Positions 53,571 to 64,000 of a stretch of 64,000 bases of DNA are shown one piece after another. Location: the NCBI GenBank assembly GCA_943704415.1, contig CALSCO010000901.1, forward strand, positions 1-64,000, in the 5' to 3' direction. The notes beneath the pieces were generated by a model. That model did not search any database, had not been told where the DNA came from, and saw only the letters and a list, made by a program, of their open reading frames with translations. The stretch comes from Parvularia atlantis. Lineage: Eukaryota > Opisthokonta > Rotosphaerida. The first letter of the stretch is position 1, and each line of letters starts with the position of its first letter. The translations under genes were made by a program, and so were the position numbers.

Positions 53571-53900
53571 GGCCGGGCTGGCGGGGCGCGGGCGGGCGGG
53601 GGGCGGGCGCGGCGGACGCGGGCGCGGGCGCGGGCGAGGCCGGGGCGGGCAGCGGCGGTGGCGGTGAAAGTGCCGTGGCGCCGGGACGCAGGTGGCGCCG
53701 ACGGGCGCGCGATGGCGCCAGCATCTCCTTGTTTGATCTGGTGGTTCAAGTTCACCTGCAATCTGATGCTCGTCTTCTTCTGCTTCTTCGCTGTACAGCC
53801 GCCACGGCAGGCGAGGGGCGACACGAGGGAGAGGGGCGCCACCGCAGGAGGCACACAAACGGGGCAAACAGACAGGCGGGCCGCTGGAGCCGGACGGCGA

Positions 53901-55186
53901 TCACGCGGTGGTCGCGTACTCCTGTACGCGCGCGTCGCGTCAGCCACGCCGACGTGCCCGCGCAGGACGTGCCTTGAAGTACGGGTGGTCGAGCGCGCGC
54001 ACGGCCGAGATGCGCTTGGCCGGGTCGTACACGAGCATCTGCGCCAGAAGGTCCAGCCCGTCCGCGTCCAGCTGCGGCACGACGGTCGACAGCGGCTGCG
54101 GCGCGTAGCGCGGGAAGAGCGGGTTGTACGACGGCAGCTGCGTGAAGCCCGGCCAGATCTGCTCGTTGGGCGTGCCCAGCACCCTGTACGCAGGGCGCGC
54201 GTGCAGGTCAGCGCACGTCGCACCAGACGAGCGCGCGTGCACCTGAAGATGCGGTAGATCTGGTCGATCTCCGAGTCACCCGTGAACAGCGGCCGCCGCG
54301 TCGCCAGCTCGGCGAAGATGCACCCGACGCTCCAGATGTCCACCGGCGTCGAGTAGTGCTTCGAGTTGAGCAGGATCTCGGGCGCGCGGTACCAGAGCGT
54401 GATGACCTGGGTCGCGGCGGATGCGCGGGGTGAGCGACGCTGCATAGGGTGCGGCGCAGGCGCAGGCGCAGGCGCACCTCGTGCGTGTACGAGCGCACGG
54501 GGATGCCGAACGCGCGCGCGAGGCCAAAGTCGGCCAGCTTGAGGCGGCCCTCGTTGTCGATCAGGAGGTTGTGCGGCTTGAGGTCGCGGTGGAGGATGCG
54601 CCGGCCGTGGCAAAAGTCGATGCCGACGAGCAGCTGGTGCAGGTAGCTCTAGGAGGAGGTGCGACTGGTCAGCGCGACGGCCCGCGCGGGCGCAGTCTAT
54701 TTCCGGCGCGCCTTGACGAGCGCCGGCGGGAGCAGGCCCGGGCCGACCTGGTCGAGGTACCTCTTGAGGTCGCGGTCGAGGAACTCAAACACGAGCGAGA
54801 GGCGGTTCTCGTTGTGCACGACGTCGAGCAGCCTGCGGGCGCGCGGCGCACGAGATAAGGCACGGGCGACGGCCGACTTGCGCGCGCGCGCACGCACTCG
54901 ACAATATTGTCGTGCTGCAGCTCGCGCAGCACCGAGATCTCCCGGATGGCTGTGCTCGGCACTCCCTCGTCCTCGTTCTCGAGGCGGATCTGCGCGCGCG
55001 CGCATGCCGGCTCAGCCCTCGTGCCAGCGCCGCGCGAAATTGCGCACGCACCTGCTTCAGCGCCACAAAGCGGTTCGACCGGCGGTCGCGCGCCTTGAAT
55101 ACGACGCCGTACGTGCCCTCGCCGACCTTGCTGATGCGGTCGTAGGCCTCGAGCGGGTCGTTGGTGCTGGTCTGCGCTGCGGCCAT
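53901..55186 (-). CDS. CDK1: Cyclin-dependent kinase CDK1 / Cdc2
   Basis: Master cell-cycle kinase. Start ATG 55186 ([20 protein letters not shown]), [45 protein letters not shown] with PSTAIRE cyclin-binding helix, [68 protein letters not shown] (HRDLKP, DFG). [20 protein letters not shown] follows with [20 protein letters not shown] and [20 protein letters not shown], and the end is [18 protein letters not shown]. The Thr14/Tyr15 pair (GTY) and the YTHE activation loop are present. After YFK two endings fit: read-through to [10 protein letters not shown] at 53940, or a GC-AG intron (53922-53972) to EYATTA* at 53901. I chose the second because H2A needs the same intron type; this is uncertain. 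Six or seven introns. Confidence 0.95.
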
Positions 55187-55989
55187 GGCTCGGCGGGAGG
55201 AGGGCAGTCGGGCGGATCGCTGACAGAGGTCGGGTCTGCGCGGGTGCGGCGGGTGCGTGGGGCGTGAGCACGGGCGCTGAATTACGCGGCCGGCCACGCG
55301 TGCACGTGGCGTGTGGCGCGGCAGACCGATCTGGCGCGAAGTGCCGTGCGCGCGGAGGGAGGCAGGCGCATGACGCCGGAGAACGAGCAGAGCGGACGCG
55401 GGCGAGCGCGCCGGGCCGCGCGGTGTGCGCCACGGCGGGCACGCGGGCAGACAGCAGAGAGGGTTTGGCGGGCGGGGTCGGCCGTGCGCGTGGGCGGGGT
55501 GAGGGAGGGGCACGAGCGACGAGGGCGACGAGGGCGACGAGACGAAACAGAAAAGGCGCCTTTCCCCACCGCAGGGGGGGGGGCTGCACGACCCGCCCGG
55601 CCGCGACACGGGCGCGCCCGGCTCCGCGAGACCACTGACCACACCCCAGAGCGACGCGCGGCGAGGGACAGGACAGCGTGTGCGGCGCGGGCGGTGGGGC
55701 ACACGCGCGCGCGGGTTGCGACGTGCGAGCCGAAAAGAGGCCGTGGAAAAAGCGCGCGCTTGCCGCACCGCACGCCCGCGATCACACTCGCGATCACCCG
55801 CGCCGCGCCGCAGCGCTCAGCGCACCTGGCTAGCGAGGGGCGCACGCGCACACCACCCGCACCAACCACCGCCCGCGGCCGCGGCAGGACAGGACAAGGT
55901 GCACGGCGCGCAACGAGCGTGGCGGCGGACGTTTTTTTGAACTGTCCGTAACCGTCGACGCTTCGTTCGCCCCAGAAGTCTGACGACGC
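55187..55989. promoter_or_regulatory. Large divergent gap between CDK1 and the LYR-like gene
   Basis: About 800 bases without a supported gene, the largest such gap in the window. All open frames here look like shadows of GC-rich DNA. It includes a G run (55577-55584) and an A/T patch at 55925-55960 just before the LYR-like gene. It must contain the CDK1 promoter; unlike the other divergent pairs, the two genes here may have separate control regions. Confidence 0.45.
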
Positions 55990-56998
55990 ATGGCGGCGGT
56001 CGTGTACCTGCGCCGGCTGCTGCGGCTCGGGCGGCAGCTCGGGCAGCTCGACTCGTTCACGGGGTGTGCCCGCGGGGCACGCGGGCTGCGCACGCAACTG
56101 AGCGCGGTGCGCAGCAACTACGTCCGGCGGCGCACGCTCGACATGTACCGTTTGCGCGCCGGCGAGACGGACCCGCGACGTGTGCGCGCGCACGTCAAGG
56201 AGGCGCGCAAGGTGTGCCGCCCGCCGGAGACGCACGTGCGCGACGCTCAGCCCCCATGTAGGCGTCGCGGCTGGTCGGGCGGGCGCTCGCGGGCGAGCGC
56301 AAGTGCCTCGTACGCGTGATGGACCTCGCGTACGGGCGCGTCGGCAAGCTGCGGTATCTGATGTTTCACGTGCGGCGCGGCCCCGCTGGCGCGCTGCACC
56401 GTTGACGACCGCACGCGCGTGCAGGGCATCGTGCCGCGGCTGCCCGAGACCGCGCTCCTGCACTCGCAGTTTGCGCGCAAGCCGACGCGATCCGAGCTGT
56501 TCCTGCCGCCGATGCCGCCGTCGATGATCAAGCACCTCGAGCGGGGCGCGTGCGTGCGCGGCGTGGGCGTGGGCGTGGGCGTGGGCGTGGGCGTAGGCGC
56601 GCGTAGCTGAATGCCAGTGTCGCAGGCGCGACCTCACGCGCTCGCGGTTCTGGCGGCGCGCGTGCCAGCACATGCTCACGCGCGCTCGGGTGCTCGGCGA
56701 CGCGAGCACGGGCACACCGATCGAGCTGATGCAGCAGATGTCGCCGACACCCGCGGGCGCGAGCGCGCCGGTCGTGTGCGGCGTCAAGCAGCTGCAGCTG
56801 ATCCAGCCACGCGAGGCGCAGCGCTACGCGTTCACCCGGTCGGGCGACTTTGAGGGGTTCCCGGCGGCATCGGGGCCGGCCCTGGGCGGCAAGCTGCCGC
56901 GCAACAAGGAGCAGCGCAAGAAGGAGGCCGCCGAGCGGGCAATGGTCAACCAGCTGCAGCTGGCCCCCGGCAAGTGGCGCCGCGGGCGGACAACGTGA
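55990..56998 (+). CDS. LYR-type mitochondrial protein (tentative)
   Basis: About 210 residues, five exons. Start ATG 55990 (MAAVVYLRRLLRLGRQLGQL), intron, NYVRRRTLDMYRLRAGETDP, RRVRAHVKEARK, intron, ASRLVGRALAGERKCLVRVM, DLAYGRVGKLRYLMFH, intron, GIVPRLPETALLHSQFARKP, TRSELFLPPMPPSMIKHLER, intron, RDLTRSRFWRRACQHMLTRA. The C-terminus is GDFEGFP, LPRNKEQRKKEAAERAMVNQ. The first helix with R-rich (L/V)YLRxLLRLxRQL and a following helix recall Complex1_LYR proteins, which help assemble respiratory complexes or bind acyl carrier protein. The rest I do not recognise. An alternative is a mitochondrial ribosome-associated factor. The last intron contains a GTGGGC repeat (56562-56591). Confidence 0.5.
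56562..56591 (+). repeat. GTGGGC hexanucleotide tandem repeat
   Basis: Five GTGGGC-type units, the last degenerate (GTAGGC), inside the fourth intron of the LYR-like gene. Confidence 0.85.
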
Positions 56999-57016
56999 GG
57001 CACATTTGTAGCAACG

Positions 57017-58727
57017 ATGCTGCGCACTGCCCTCGCCATCGCGGTGATCGCGGTGTCTGTGGGCGCGCACGAGCACGGGCGCCGACAGGATGCGGGCGCG
57101 CGCACCAGCGAGCCGGCGTGCATCGGCGGACACAGCGACGACGAGCGGCTGCAGGCGGCGCAGGCGCAGAACGAGCAGCTGCGCACCGACGTGGCCGATC
57201 TCAAGCTGCGGCTGTGGCAGACGCGCGACCAGCTCCGCGACACGCGCGCAGCATGGCAGGCGGCATCAGGGGTGCCGGACGGTGCACCTGCCGCGGCCGG
57301 ATCGGTCGACCGGCGCGCGGCCGAGTCGCTCTCGTTCGACGAGTTCATGCGCGACTACGCGTCCAAGGGCCGTCCGGTGATCATCACGGGGGTGCGCGCC
57401 CTCGCTCTCGAGCTCGCCCACGTGCGTGACTGGCGTGGTGCACACGCAGCTGCACGACGCCATGTTCCGCGGGAGGGCATGGGACCTTGAGCACTTTCGG
57501 CGCGTGTGCGGGCAGCAGACCGTGCCGCTGCTCAAGCACGACAAGTCGGCCGCGGCGTGGGGCCGGTGCGGCGGCAGCAGGCACCAGTACGCGCTCTCAC
57601 GTGCACCGCCAGGCTCGTGCCCGCGGGCGAGCGCCAGCTGGCGCACTTCATCGACGACCTCCGCGCGCACCGCCTCGACGGCGACAACCCGCTCTACCTG
57701 CACGACTGGTCGCTGCCCGCGTGCGCTGCTACGCCGGTAACTCGCCCAGCCGTACTCTGACGGCACGCCGGAACAGCTTCTGCCCGCAGCTCTTTCGCCA
57801 GCCCGACTCGCAGTTTGTCGTACGTCCGTGCTGCTCCTCCAGCCGTCGCTCACGCGGCGCGCGCTGTGGCAGATGCCCAAGTATTTTGCGGGCGACCTGC
57901 TGCAGCAACTGCCAGCGGACGAGGGCCTGTTTTACCGCGACGAGTGGCCGTCGCTGTTTGTGGGGCCCAAGGGCTCGCAGAGCGCGGTGCGGTGCTCGCA
58001 GCGGCACATGCTTGGCGACGCTGACGGCCGCCCGGCAGCTGCACGTCGACAGCTTTGGCTCCAACTTCTTTATGCTCCTGATCGAGGGCCGCAAGCTCTG
58101 GCGGTTCTTCCCTGGTGCGTGCCACTCGGCTGGCGGGCATGCCGCCCACGTTTCACGCGCGGCAGAGGTGGACCGGCCGCTGCTGTATGAAGACGTGGCC
58201 AAGTCGACGTTTGACTTTGACGCGCTGCGGCCCGACTACGAGCGCTACCCGCTGGCGCAGCACGCCTCGCCGGTCGAGTGCGTGCTGGAGCCGGTGCGGT
58301 GGCCCCTTGTGGGCGCACACAGGGTGTCTGAGCTGGTCGCGCGCAGGGTGAGGTGCTGTTTGTGCCCGCGGGCAGCCCGCACCAGGTGGTCAACCTGGAC
58401 GACACGGGTGCGGACGAGCCGCTCGCTTGCCGTGTGGTGACGTCCGCGCCAGTGGCCATCAGCGCCAACTACATCGACCAGTCCAACTACGCGCGCGCCC
58501 TGGGCGAGATCGAGCGCGAGGGCCAGGCCGGCTACGAGCGCAGTCGCTCGATGGCGCAGGCGCTGCGGTGCGCCTGCGCCAGGCCGGGAGGCTTGGCGAT
58601 GCACGCGGGCGCGTGTTCACCCGCGGCAACGCCACGCAGCGAGATCAGCAAGGACCCGCGCCGGCTACACCAGCGCTGGAACAAGCAGCAAGAGGCGCTG
58701 CCGTGGGACGCGTTCAAGCGGCAGTAG
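57017..58727 (+). CDS. JmjC (cupin) dioxygenase-like protein of the secretory pathway
   Basis: Iron/2-oxoglutarate oxygenase fold. Start ATG 57017 with signal peptide MLRTALAIAVIAVSVGAHEH, then a coiled coil (LQAAQAQNEQLRTDVADLKL, RLWQTRDQLRDTRAAWQAA). The JmjC part begins LSFDEFMRDYASKGRPVIIT and contains RFVRRVCGQQTVPLL-like sequence, GDNPLYLHDWSLP, PKYFAGDLLQQLPADEGLFY, RDEWPSLFVGPKGSQS, LHVDSFGSNFFMLLIEGRKL followed by WRFFP (metal HxD in LHVDSF), and after further introns GEVLFVPAGSPHQVVNLDDT (distal metal His in SPHQV). The C-terminal end is PRRLHQRWNKQQEALPWDAF with TAG 58725-58727. The substrate is unknown; JMJD8 or related lumenal members are the nearest comparison. About eight introns. 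Confidence 0.8.
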
Positions 58728-58770
58728 CATATTCTTGTCTTGTTGCTCAAGCGACACGTGCGTTGGCGGC

Positions 58771-59524
58771 TCACATCTCCGTTGGCGGCGGCGCGCTGTA
58801 GAACATGGCGCGCGGCCGCTGGATGGACGGGATGAAGTGGAAGATCTGCAGGCGCGCAGCAGGGCAGCCGCGTGAGCCCGTGAGACGCGACGCGGCCGAG
58901 CGTGCGTCACGCACAAAGTACAGCAGCGCGATAAACACGATGATGATGCCCGCGATGAACGTGTACAGCACCATGGGCGACGCGCCCGAGGGCGGCTGCG
59001 GACGACGGCTGTCACTGTGCGACACCGGACAACATGCCCCCGCGCGCACACCCCGAGCACGATGAGCACGCCGAGGAAGAGGTACATGAACGACTTGCCC
59101 ATGAACGTCTGCGCGCGCGCGGCTTTGGTAACGACCGCGCAAGTGCCGACGCACCTACGCACGTGGAAGAAGCTTGCGTACATGACGATGAACAGCGGCA
59201 CGGCAAACTCGACCATCACGATCACAAAGCCGAAGAGCCTGCGAGGGCGCGTGTCGGCGACCGGCGCTGCTGAAGCGGAGGCAGGCACGCACACGATGTA
59301 CGCGCCAATGACAAAGTTCGAGAACGTCTGCGGGTTGCCGGCCTGGCCCTCGCCCACGGCGACGATGCAGCGGATCACGCCGCCGGCCATGATCATCGCG
59401 CCGACCACTGCACGGCGTGCGCGCGCGTGTGCGTTGTTGTTGGTCCGTCGGGTGCGGCGGGCGGGGCGCGGGCGGTTCACGCACGGACGTTGATGATGTG
59501 AAAGATGACGGTCTGGCAGCCCAT
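58771..59524 (-). CDS. TVP15/TVP18-type Golgi membrane protein (COPI-associated family)
   Basis: Four-helix membrane protein. Start ATG 59524 (MGCQTVIFHIINV), intron, then LVGAMIMAGGVIRCIVAVGE, NPQTFSNFVIGAYIV, intron, LFGFVIVMVEFAVPLFIVMY then ASFFH, intron, TFMGKSFMYLFLGVLIVLG, intron, MVLYTFIAGIIIVFIALLYF. The end, IFHFIPSIQRPRAMFYSAPP then PTEM, resembles the HFxPxIxPPxNM end of yeast Tvp15, and the MGRGxFYxFxG pattern occurs as MGKSFMYLFLG. The yeast proteins sit in late Golgi vesicles with Tlg2. It is convergent with the JmjC gene (43 bases between stops) and divergent from SF3B2 (106 bases). Confidence 0.75.
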
Positions 59525-59630
59525 CGTTGCGGATCTGCGCGCGTGCGTGTAGTGCGCGTGCGTGTGGTGCGTGCTCAGACACCCCCGTGCATGACGTATC
59601 CCACCGCACTCTGTTTGCGCAAAGTGCATC

Positions 59631-62216
59631 ATGGCCGCGGAGGTGCGGCAAAGCACCCGGCGCATGTCCTGGCCCCCTGCCTCACGCGCCGCATGCACCG
59701 CACGCAGACGGCCGTGGCCGCGGCCGTGCCCGACGGCACGCCCGGCACCAACGGCAGCGGCAGCGGCGCGCCCAGCTACGCGACGAAGCGCAACCACACC
59801 AAGAAGCTCAAGAAGAAGCTCAAGAAGCAGCAGCGCAGCGCCGGCGAGTCGGCCGAGGATGACGCCGAGCCGCCGACGCCGACGCCGCCCGCGCGCGCCA
59901 CGTCGTCCGTTCCGGCCGGGTGCGTGCGCACGCCTGCACGCGCGGGGGCTCGCGCGCTCACGCTCACGTCCGCGCAGCGTCGAGGTCGAGTATGTGCCGT
60001 CGATCGACTTTGACCTGAACGACCCGAGCAACGCCGAGCTGGCGCGTGTCTACCAGCGCTTCCAGGAGTACGCGACGGCGGCCAACCAGGTGCGTGGGCA
60101 GCGGGGTGCGGGCGCGGTGTGCGCGGCTGACGTGGGCGCACAGGCACCGCTCGACGAGGAGGAGGCCGCAGCGCAGCAGCTGCAGCAGCAGGCCAACGGC
60201 GAGAGGAAGGGGCGCACGGGCGGCGAGGACGACGACGAGGAGGATGACGAGGACGAGAACGACGGCGAGGGTGCGTGCCTCTCGCACACGGAGGCGGCAC
60301 TGAGCACGCAGCGCCAGACGGGTACGTGATCGGCGCCGACGGGCAACGCGTGTCCAAGAAGAAGTTGCGCAAGCTCCAGCGCATGAGCGTGGCCGATCTC
60401 AAGCGGCTCGCGAGCAAGCCCGAGGTGGTCGAGGTGGGTGTGCACCGGGAGGTGGCCCGTCGCAGCAGCTCACGCATCGCACGCAGTGGGTCGACGTGAC
60501 CGCGGCCGACCCGAAGCTGCTCATCCACCTCAAGTCGTACCGCAACACCGTGCCCGTGCCGCGCCACTGGAGCATCAAGCGCAAGTACCTGCAGAACAAG
60601 CGCGGCATGGAAAAGTCGGCGTTCGAGCTGCCCGGTGCGTCGCCTGCGAGCGTGTTTTGGGCTCGCGCTGACTGCGGACGCGGGTGCAGAGTTCATCAAG
60701 CAGACGGGCATCACGGAGATGCGCGACGCCCTGCGCGAGAAGGAGGAGACGATGAAGGCCAGCCAGAAGGCGCGCGAGAGAATACAGCCCAAGATGGGCA
60801 AGCTCGAGATCGACTACCAGAAGCTGCACGACGCTTTCTTCCGCTTCCAGACGAAGCCAGTGCTGAGCAACCACGGCGAGATGTGCGTGCGGCGGTGGGT
60901 GTGCGCCGTGCGGCTGAGAACCGCCGCCCCTCGGCCACAGGTACTACGAGGGCAAGGAGTTTGAGGTGCACATGAAGGAGCGCAAGCCGGGCCAGTTGTC
61001 GGAGGAGCTCAAGGTGCGCGTCGTGGCCGGTGTGCGGGCGCCTGGCTGATCATCGATCGCGTGACACAGGTCGCCCTCGGCATGCCCGAGAACGCGCCGC
61101 CGCCGTGGCTGATCAACATGCAGCGGTACGGCCCGCCGCCGTCGTACCCGGGCCTGCGCATTCCCGGCCTCAACGCGCCGATCCCGCCGGGCGCCGACTG
61201 GGGCTTCCACCCGGGCGGGTGGGGTCGGCCGCCTCTGGATGAGGTGAGCGCGCTATTGTGCGCTTTGCTGTGCAGGCGACTCATTGACCCGTGTGTGCGC
61301 GCCAGTTTGGGAACCCGCTCTACGGCGACGTCTACAGCGTGACGGCGCCGCCGCCGCCGTCGGAGCTGACGGTGCCGGTCGAGACGAGGCCGTGGGGCGA
61401 GTTTGAGGAGGATGAGGCGCTGAGTGACCGCGAGGAGGAGGAGGCGGCGCCGGCCGCGGAGGACGCGGACAAGGGCGAGGCTGCGCCCAAGGCCGACATC
61501 GAGGACGACCGGAGCTCGGTGCGCGCCGACACGGACGGCCTGGCGACGCCGTCGGGCTACCGGTGCGCACGGGCGACGCGCACGGCGGCGACGGCGTGAC
61601 CCGCGCGGGCGCGCACAGATCCACCACGACGTCCGGCCTCGAGACGCCCGACCAGATCGAGCTGCGCAAGGAGCGGCGCGGCGAGGACACGCCGAGCACG
61701 GTCGACGAGCGGCCGCTGTACACGGTGCTGCAGCCGAAGGAGGTGCGCGCTTGTGCCCCTGCGTTGCGTCGTCGGGGCCGACACCGCCGCGCCCAGACCA
61801 AGGTCAGCGGCTTCATGGGCTCGTCGTACGTGTACGACTTTTCGAGCGCCAAGGCCGGGGTGCGTGCTGCCCCATCGCGTGCGCGCATGACTGACAACGA
61901 CGGCGCAGAAACCGGCCGGCGACAACGTGCAGGTCGCGCTCGACCCGGCCGAGATGGAGACGCTCGACGAGGCGACGCTGCGGGCCAAGTACGAGCAGAC
62001 GGTCAACGTGCGTCTGCCGCTCTTGTGCTCGCGCGCGCCGTCTTGACATGCGCGCGCACAGGTGGCCAAGAGCGGCGGCGAGGCCAGCTCGGACCTGAGC
62101 GACATGGTGGCCGAGCACGCGGCCAAGGCCGACAAGAAGCGCAAGGCGGCCGCGTCCAAGTCGTCGGGTGCGGTGGCCGACCCGAAGGCGAAGAAGCAAA
62201 AGGAGTTCAAGTTCTG
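59631..62216 (+). CDS. SF3B2 / SAP145, U2 snRNP splicing factor
   Basis: Component of SF3b that anchors U2 at the branch site. The first coding exon is four codons (ATG GCC GCG GAG, 59631-59642), then TAVAAAVPDGTPGTNGSGSG, a basic run (KRNHTKKLKKKLKKQQR), VEVEYVPSIDFDLNDPSNAE, RVSKKKLRKLQRMSVADLKR, LASKPEVVE, WVDVTAADPKLLIHLKSYRN, TVPVPRHWSIKRKYLQNKRG, FELP, EFIKQTGITEMRDALREKEE, KLEIDYQKLHDAFFRFQTKP, GEFGEM-like YYEGKEFEVHMKERKPGQLS. The proline-rich PWLINMQRYGPPPSYPGLRI, PGLNAPIPPGADWGFHPGGW, GNPLYGDVY follows (the PSF domain pattern), ending KKQKEFKF, stop 62214-62216. Order and content match Cus1/SAP145. About twelve introns. Confidence 0.95.
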
Positions 62217-62293
62217 AGTGGCGCGTGTGTGTGCCTCAGGAACAGGGACTCGAGGTTGCGCAGAGCACTTTCGAACGTGACAGCTCGAACGTG

Positions 62294-64000
62294 ATGAGCT
62301 CTCAACCGTACCACTTGGCGGCCGTGCTCGTGGGCCACAGCGGCGACGTGCGTATGGCCGCTCCTCACGGCCTCCCCCTCCACAGCCCCCCAGTGCGCAT
62401 GCCACACGCGCGCGCGCGCACAGCAGACGCATGCACACACCCCTCGCCCTTTCCCCGCCCGTGTCAGCGCGTGGCTGACGTGTGCCGCGCGCCCAGGTCA
62501 AGAGCGTCGCGGCCGCGCCCAACAACGCCCTCGCGAGCGCGTCGCGCGACCGCACGGTGCGGCTGTGGCAGCGCGGTGCCGACGGCCACGGCGCGTACGC
62601 CTGCACGGGCACGGTCGAGGCGCACCAGCAGTACGTCAACGCAGTCGCCTACGCCGCCGCCACGCCGCAGTTCCCGCAGGGTGCGGCCGGCCGGCCGTGC
62701 TGCTGCCGCCGCTCTGTGTCGCTGACGTGCTCGTGCGTACGCCCCCAGGCCTTGTGCTCAGCGGCGGGCAGGACAGCGTCGTGTACGCGCACGCGCCCGG
62801 CGACCTCCAGCGCCCCGTCTGGACGCTGCTCGGCCACGGCGGCAACGTGTGCGCGCTCGCCGTGCACGGCACCGTCCTGCTCTCGGGCTCGTGGGACCAC
62901 ACTGCGCGCGTCTGGGATCTCGCCACCGGCGCGTGCCTGCTGACGCTCCAGGGCCACGAGCAGGCCGTCTGGGCCGTCGCGGCGCTCGACGACGGCACAT
63001 ATCTCACCGGTGCGTTGGCGCCTGCCGGCTCGCGCGTTGTGCCTGACGCCGCACCGCGTGACAGCCTCGGGCGACAAGACGATCAAGCTCTGGAGCCACG
63101 CCGGCGCGTGCCTGCGCACGTTCACGGGCCACACGGACGCCGTGCGCGGCGTCTCCGTCATCCCCGGGATCGGCTTTGCCAGCTGCGCCAACGACTGGTG
63201 CGCGCGGGCGTCAGGGTTGCTGGGTGAGGGGCGTGACGGGTGGTGCGGCGCGTGTGCAGCACCGTGCGCGTCTGGGCGCTCGACGGCACGCTGCTGCAGG
63301 AGCTCGTGGGGCACACAGCGTTCGTGTACTCGATCGCCTACTCGCCGGCGACGGGTGAGCTCGTGACGGGCGGCGAGGACCGCTCGCTGCGCGTGTGGAG
63401 CGGTGCGTCGCAGCAGCCACGCGGGTGTTTGCGCTGAGCAGCGTGGCGCAGACGGCCAGTGCGTCCAGACGATCCTGCACCCGGCCGACTCGGTCTGGTC
63501 GGTCGCGGTGCTCTCATGCGGCGACATTGCCACGGGCGCGAACGACGGCATCGTACGCGTCTTCTCGCGCAGCCCCGAGCGCGCAGCCGACCCGGACACC
63601 GTCGCGGCCTTTGACGACGCGGTCAAGTCGCACTCGATCGCCGCGTACGTCATGCGCTGCGCTTGGCGTGCACCGAGCCAACACGCACGCGCGCACGCAC
63701 AGCGAGAGCATTGACCCAAAGCTCATCAACCCGCCCGAGGCGCTGGCGCAGCCCGGGCGCAAGGACGGCGAGACCAAGCTCGTGCGCAACGCGAGCAACG
63801 TCGTCGAGGCGTTCCAGGTGCGTGCTCGCACTCGCACTCGGGCGTGCTGCTGACGGGCCGACCGGCCGCGGGCAGTGGAGTGCCGCCCAGGCGACATGGG
63901 TCAAGGTGGGCGAGGTGACCAACGTGCGCAAGGATGCGAAGGTGTTTGACGGCGTCGAGTACGACTACGTCTTCGACGTCGACGTTGGCGAGGGCCAACC
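62294..64000 (+). CDS. DOA1 / UFD3 / PLAA, ubiquitin-binding WD40 protein (3' end outside window)
   Basis: Works with Cdc48/p97 in ubiquitin-dependent sorting. Start ATG 62294 (MSSQPYHLAAVLVGHSGD), intron, VKSVAAAPNNALASASRDRT then VRLW, HQQYVNAVAY, GLVLSGGQDSVVYAHAPGDL, TLLGHGGNVCALAVHGTVLL, SGSWDHTARVWDLATGACLL, LQGHEQAVWAVAALDDGTYL, ASGDKTIKLWSHAGACLRTF, TGHTDAVRGVSVIPGIGFAS, ALDGTLLQELVGHTAFVYSI, VTGGEDRSLRVW, TILHPADSVWSVAVLSCGDI, ATGANDGIVRVFS. These are seven WD repeats. Then LVRNASNVVEAFQ, WVKVGEVTNVRKDAKVFDGV, EYDYVFDVDVGEG, the start of the PFU domain. The PUL domain lies beyond 64000. Confidence 0.93.

Noticed and set aside
53750-53900. Extra exon of REC8 or a small gene between REC8 and CDK1
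   Set aside because: No conserved sequence and no proper splice sites; probably the REC8 promoter and CDK1 3' UTR.
55264-55980. Arg-rich open frames in the CDK1-LYR gap
   Set aside because: Several overlapping frames are open at once, typical of high GC, and none has a recognisable domain.

Overview
The window is nuclear DNA from a gene-dense, very GC-rich eukaryote. I read about 38 protein-coding genes on both strands, nearly all split by short introns of roughly 50-75 nt. These introns have a very uniform form: donor GTGCG(T/C), a CTGAC-like branch site 10-30 nt from the end, and acceptor CAG. Gene content points to a fungus that keeps many animal-like genes: CDK1 with PSTAIRE, a Cue1-like protein, a TVP15-like protein, a possible MIM1-like protein, XLF, MBIP, TRAPPC12, FAM32A, eIF3L and Rap-GAP. 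A zoosporic, early-diverging fungus (chytrid grade) is my best guess. That is inference and was not checked against any database.

Layout. 1-8.6 kb: 3' part missing of a PAS/GAF sensor histidine kinase, a helical protein with weak FANCA resemblance, and a P4-ATPase flippase. 8.9-13 kb: MBIP, proteasome beta-3, COA5/PET191, a MoaB/MogA-type molybdopterin protein, and a thioredoxin-fold SelU/PRXL2 protein whose redox motif reads UGA-x-x-Cys. 13.4-16.8 kb: mitochondrial carrier, purple acid phosphatase, ubiquitin-eS31 fusion. 17-22 kb: Rap-GAP. 22.2-25.3 kb: CAF-1 p60, histone H2A, FAM32A. 25.4-27 kb: an intronless secreted metallophosphoesterase and a decayed serine-hydrolase fragment. 27-34.6 kb: ornithine aminotransferase, GINS Psf3, CUE protein, eIF3L, XLF. 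34.6-43.4 kb: UPF2, MIA40, TRAPPC12, a small membrane protein. 43.6-50.2 kb: eIF3a with an intronic box C/D snoRNA, DIM1, Y14. 50.4-64 kb: MIM1-like protein, REC8, CDK1, LYR-like protein, JmjC protein, TVP15-like protein, SF3B2 and DOA1/PLAA (runs off the end).

Most genes are housekeeping: translation initiation, splicing, NMD/EJC, chromatin, replication, cohesion, mitochondrial import. Divergent neighbours sit head to head with 0-200 bp between start codons, so promoters are probably shared. The two observations I rate highest are a candidate selenoprotein with its UGA codon split by an intron, and a box C/D snoRNA in an unusually long intron of eIF3a. Exon borders come from reading splice signals by eye; those with stated coordinates were worked out base by base, others are approximate by a base or more.
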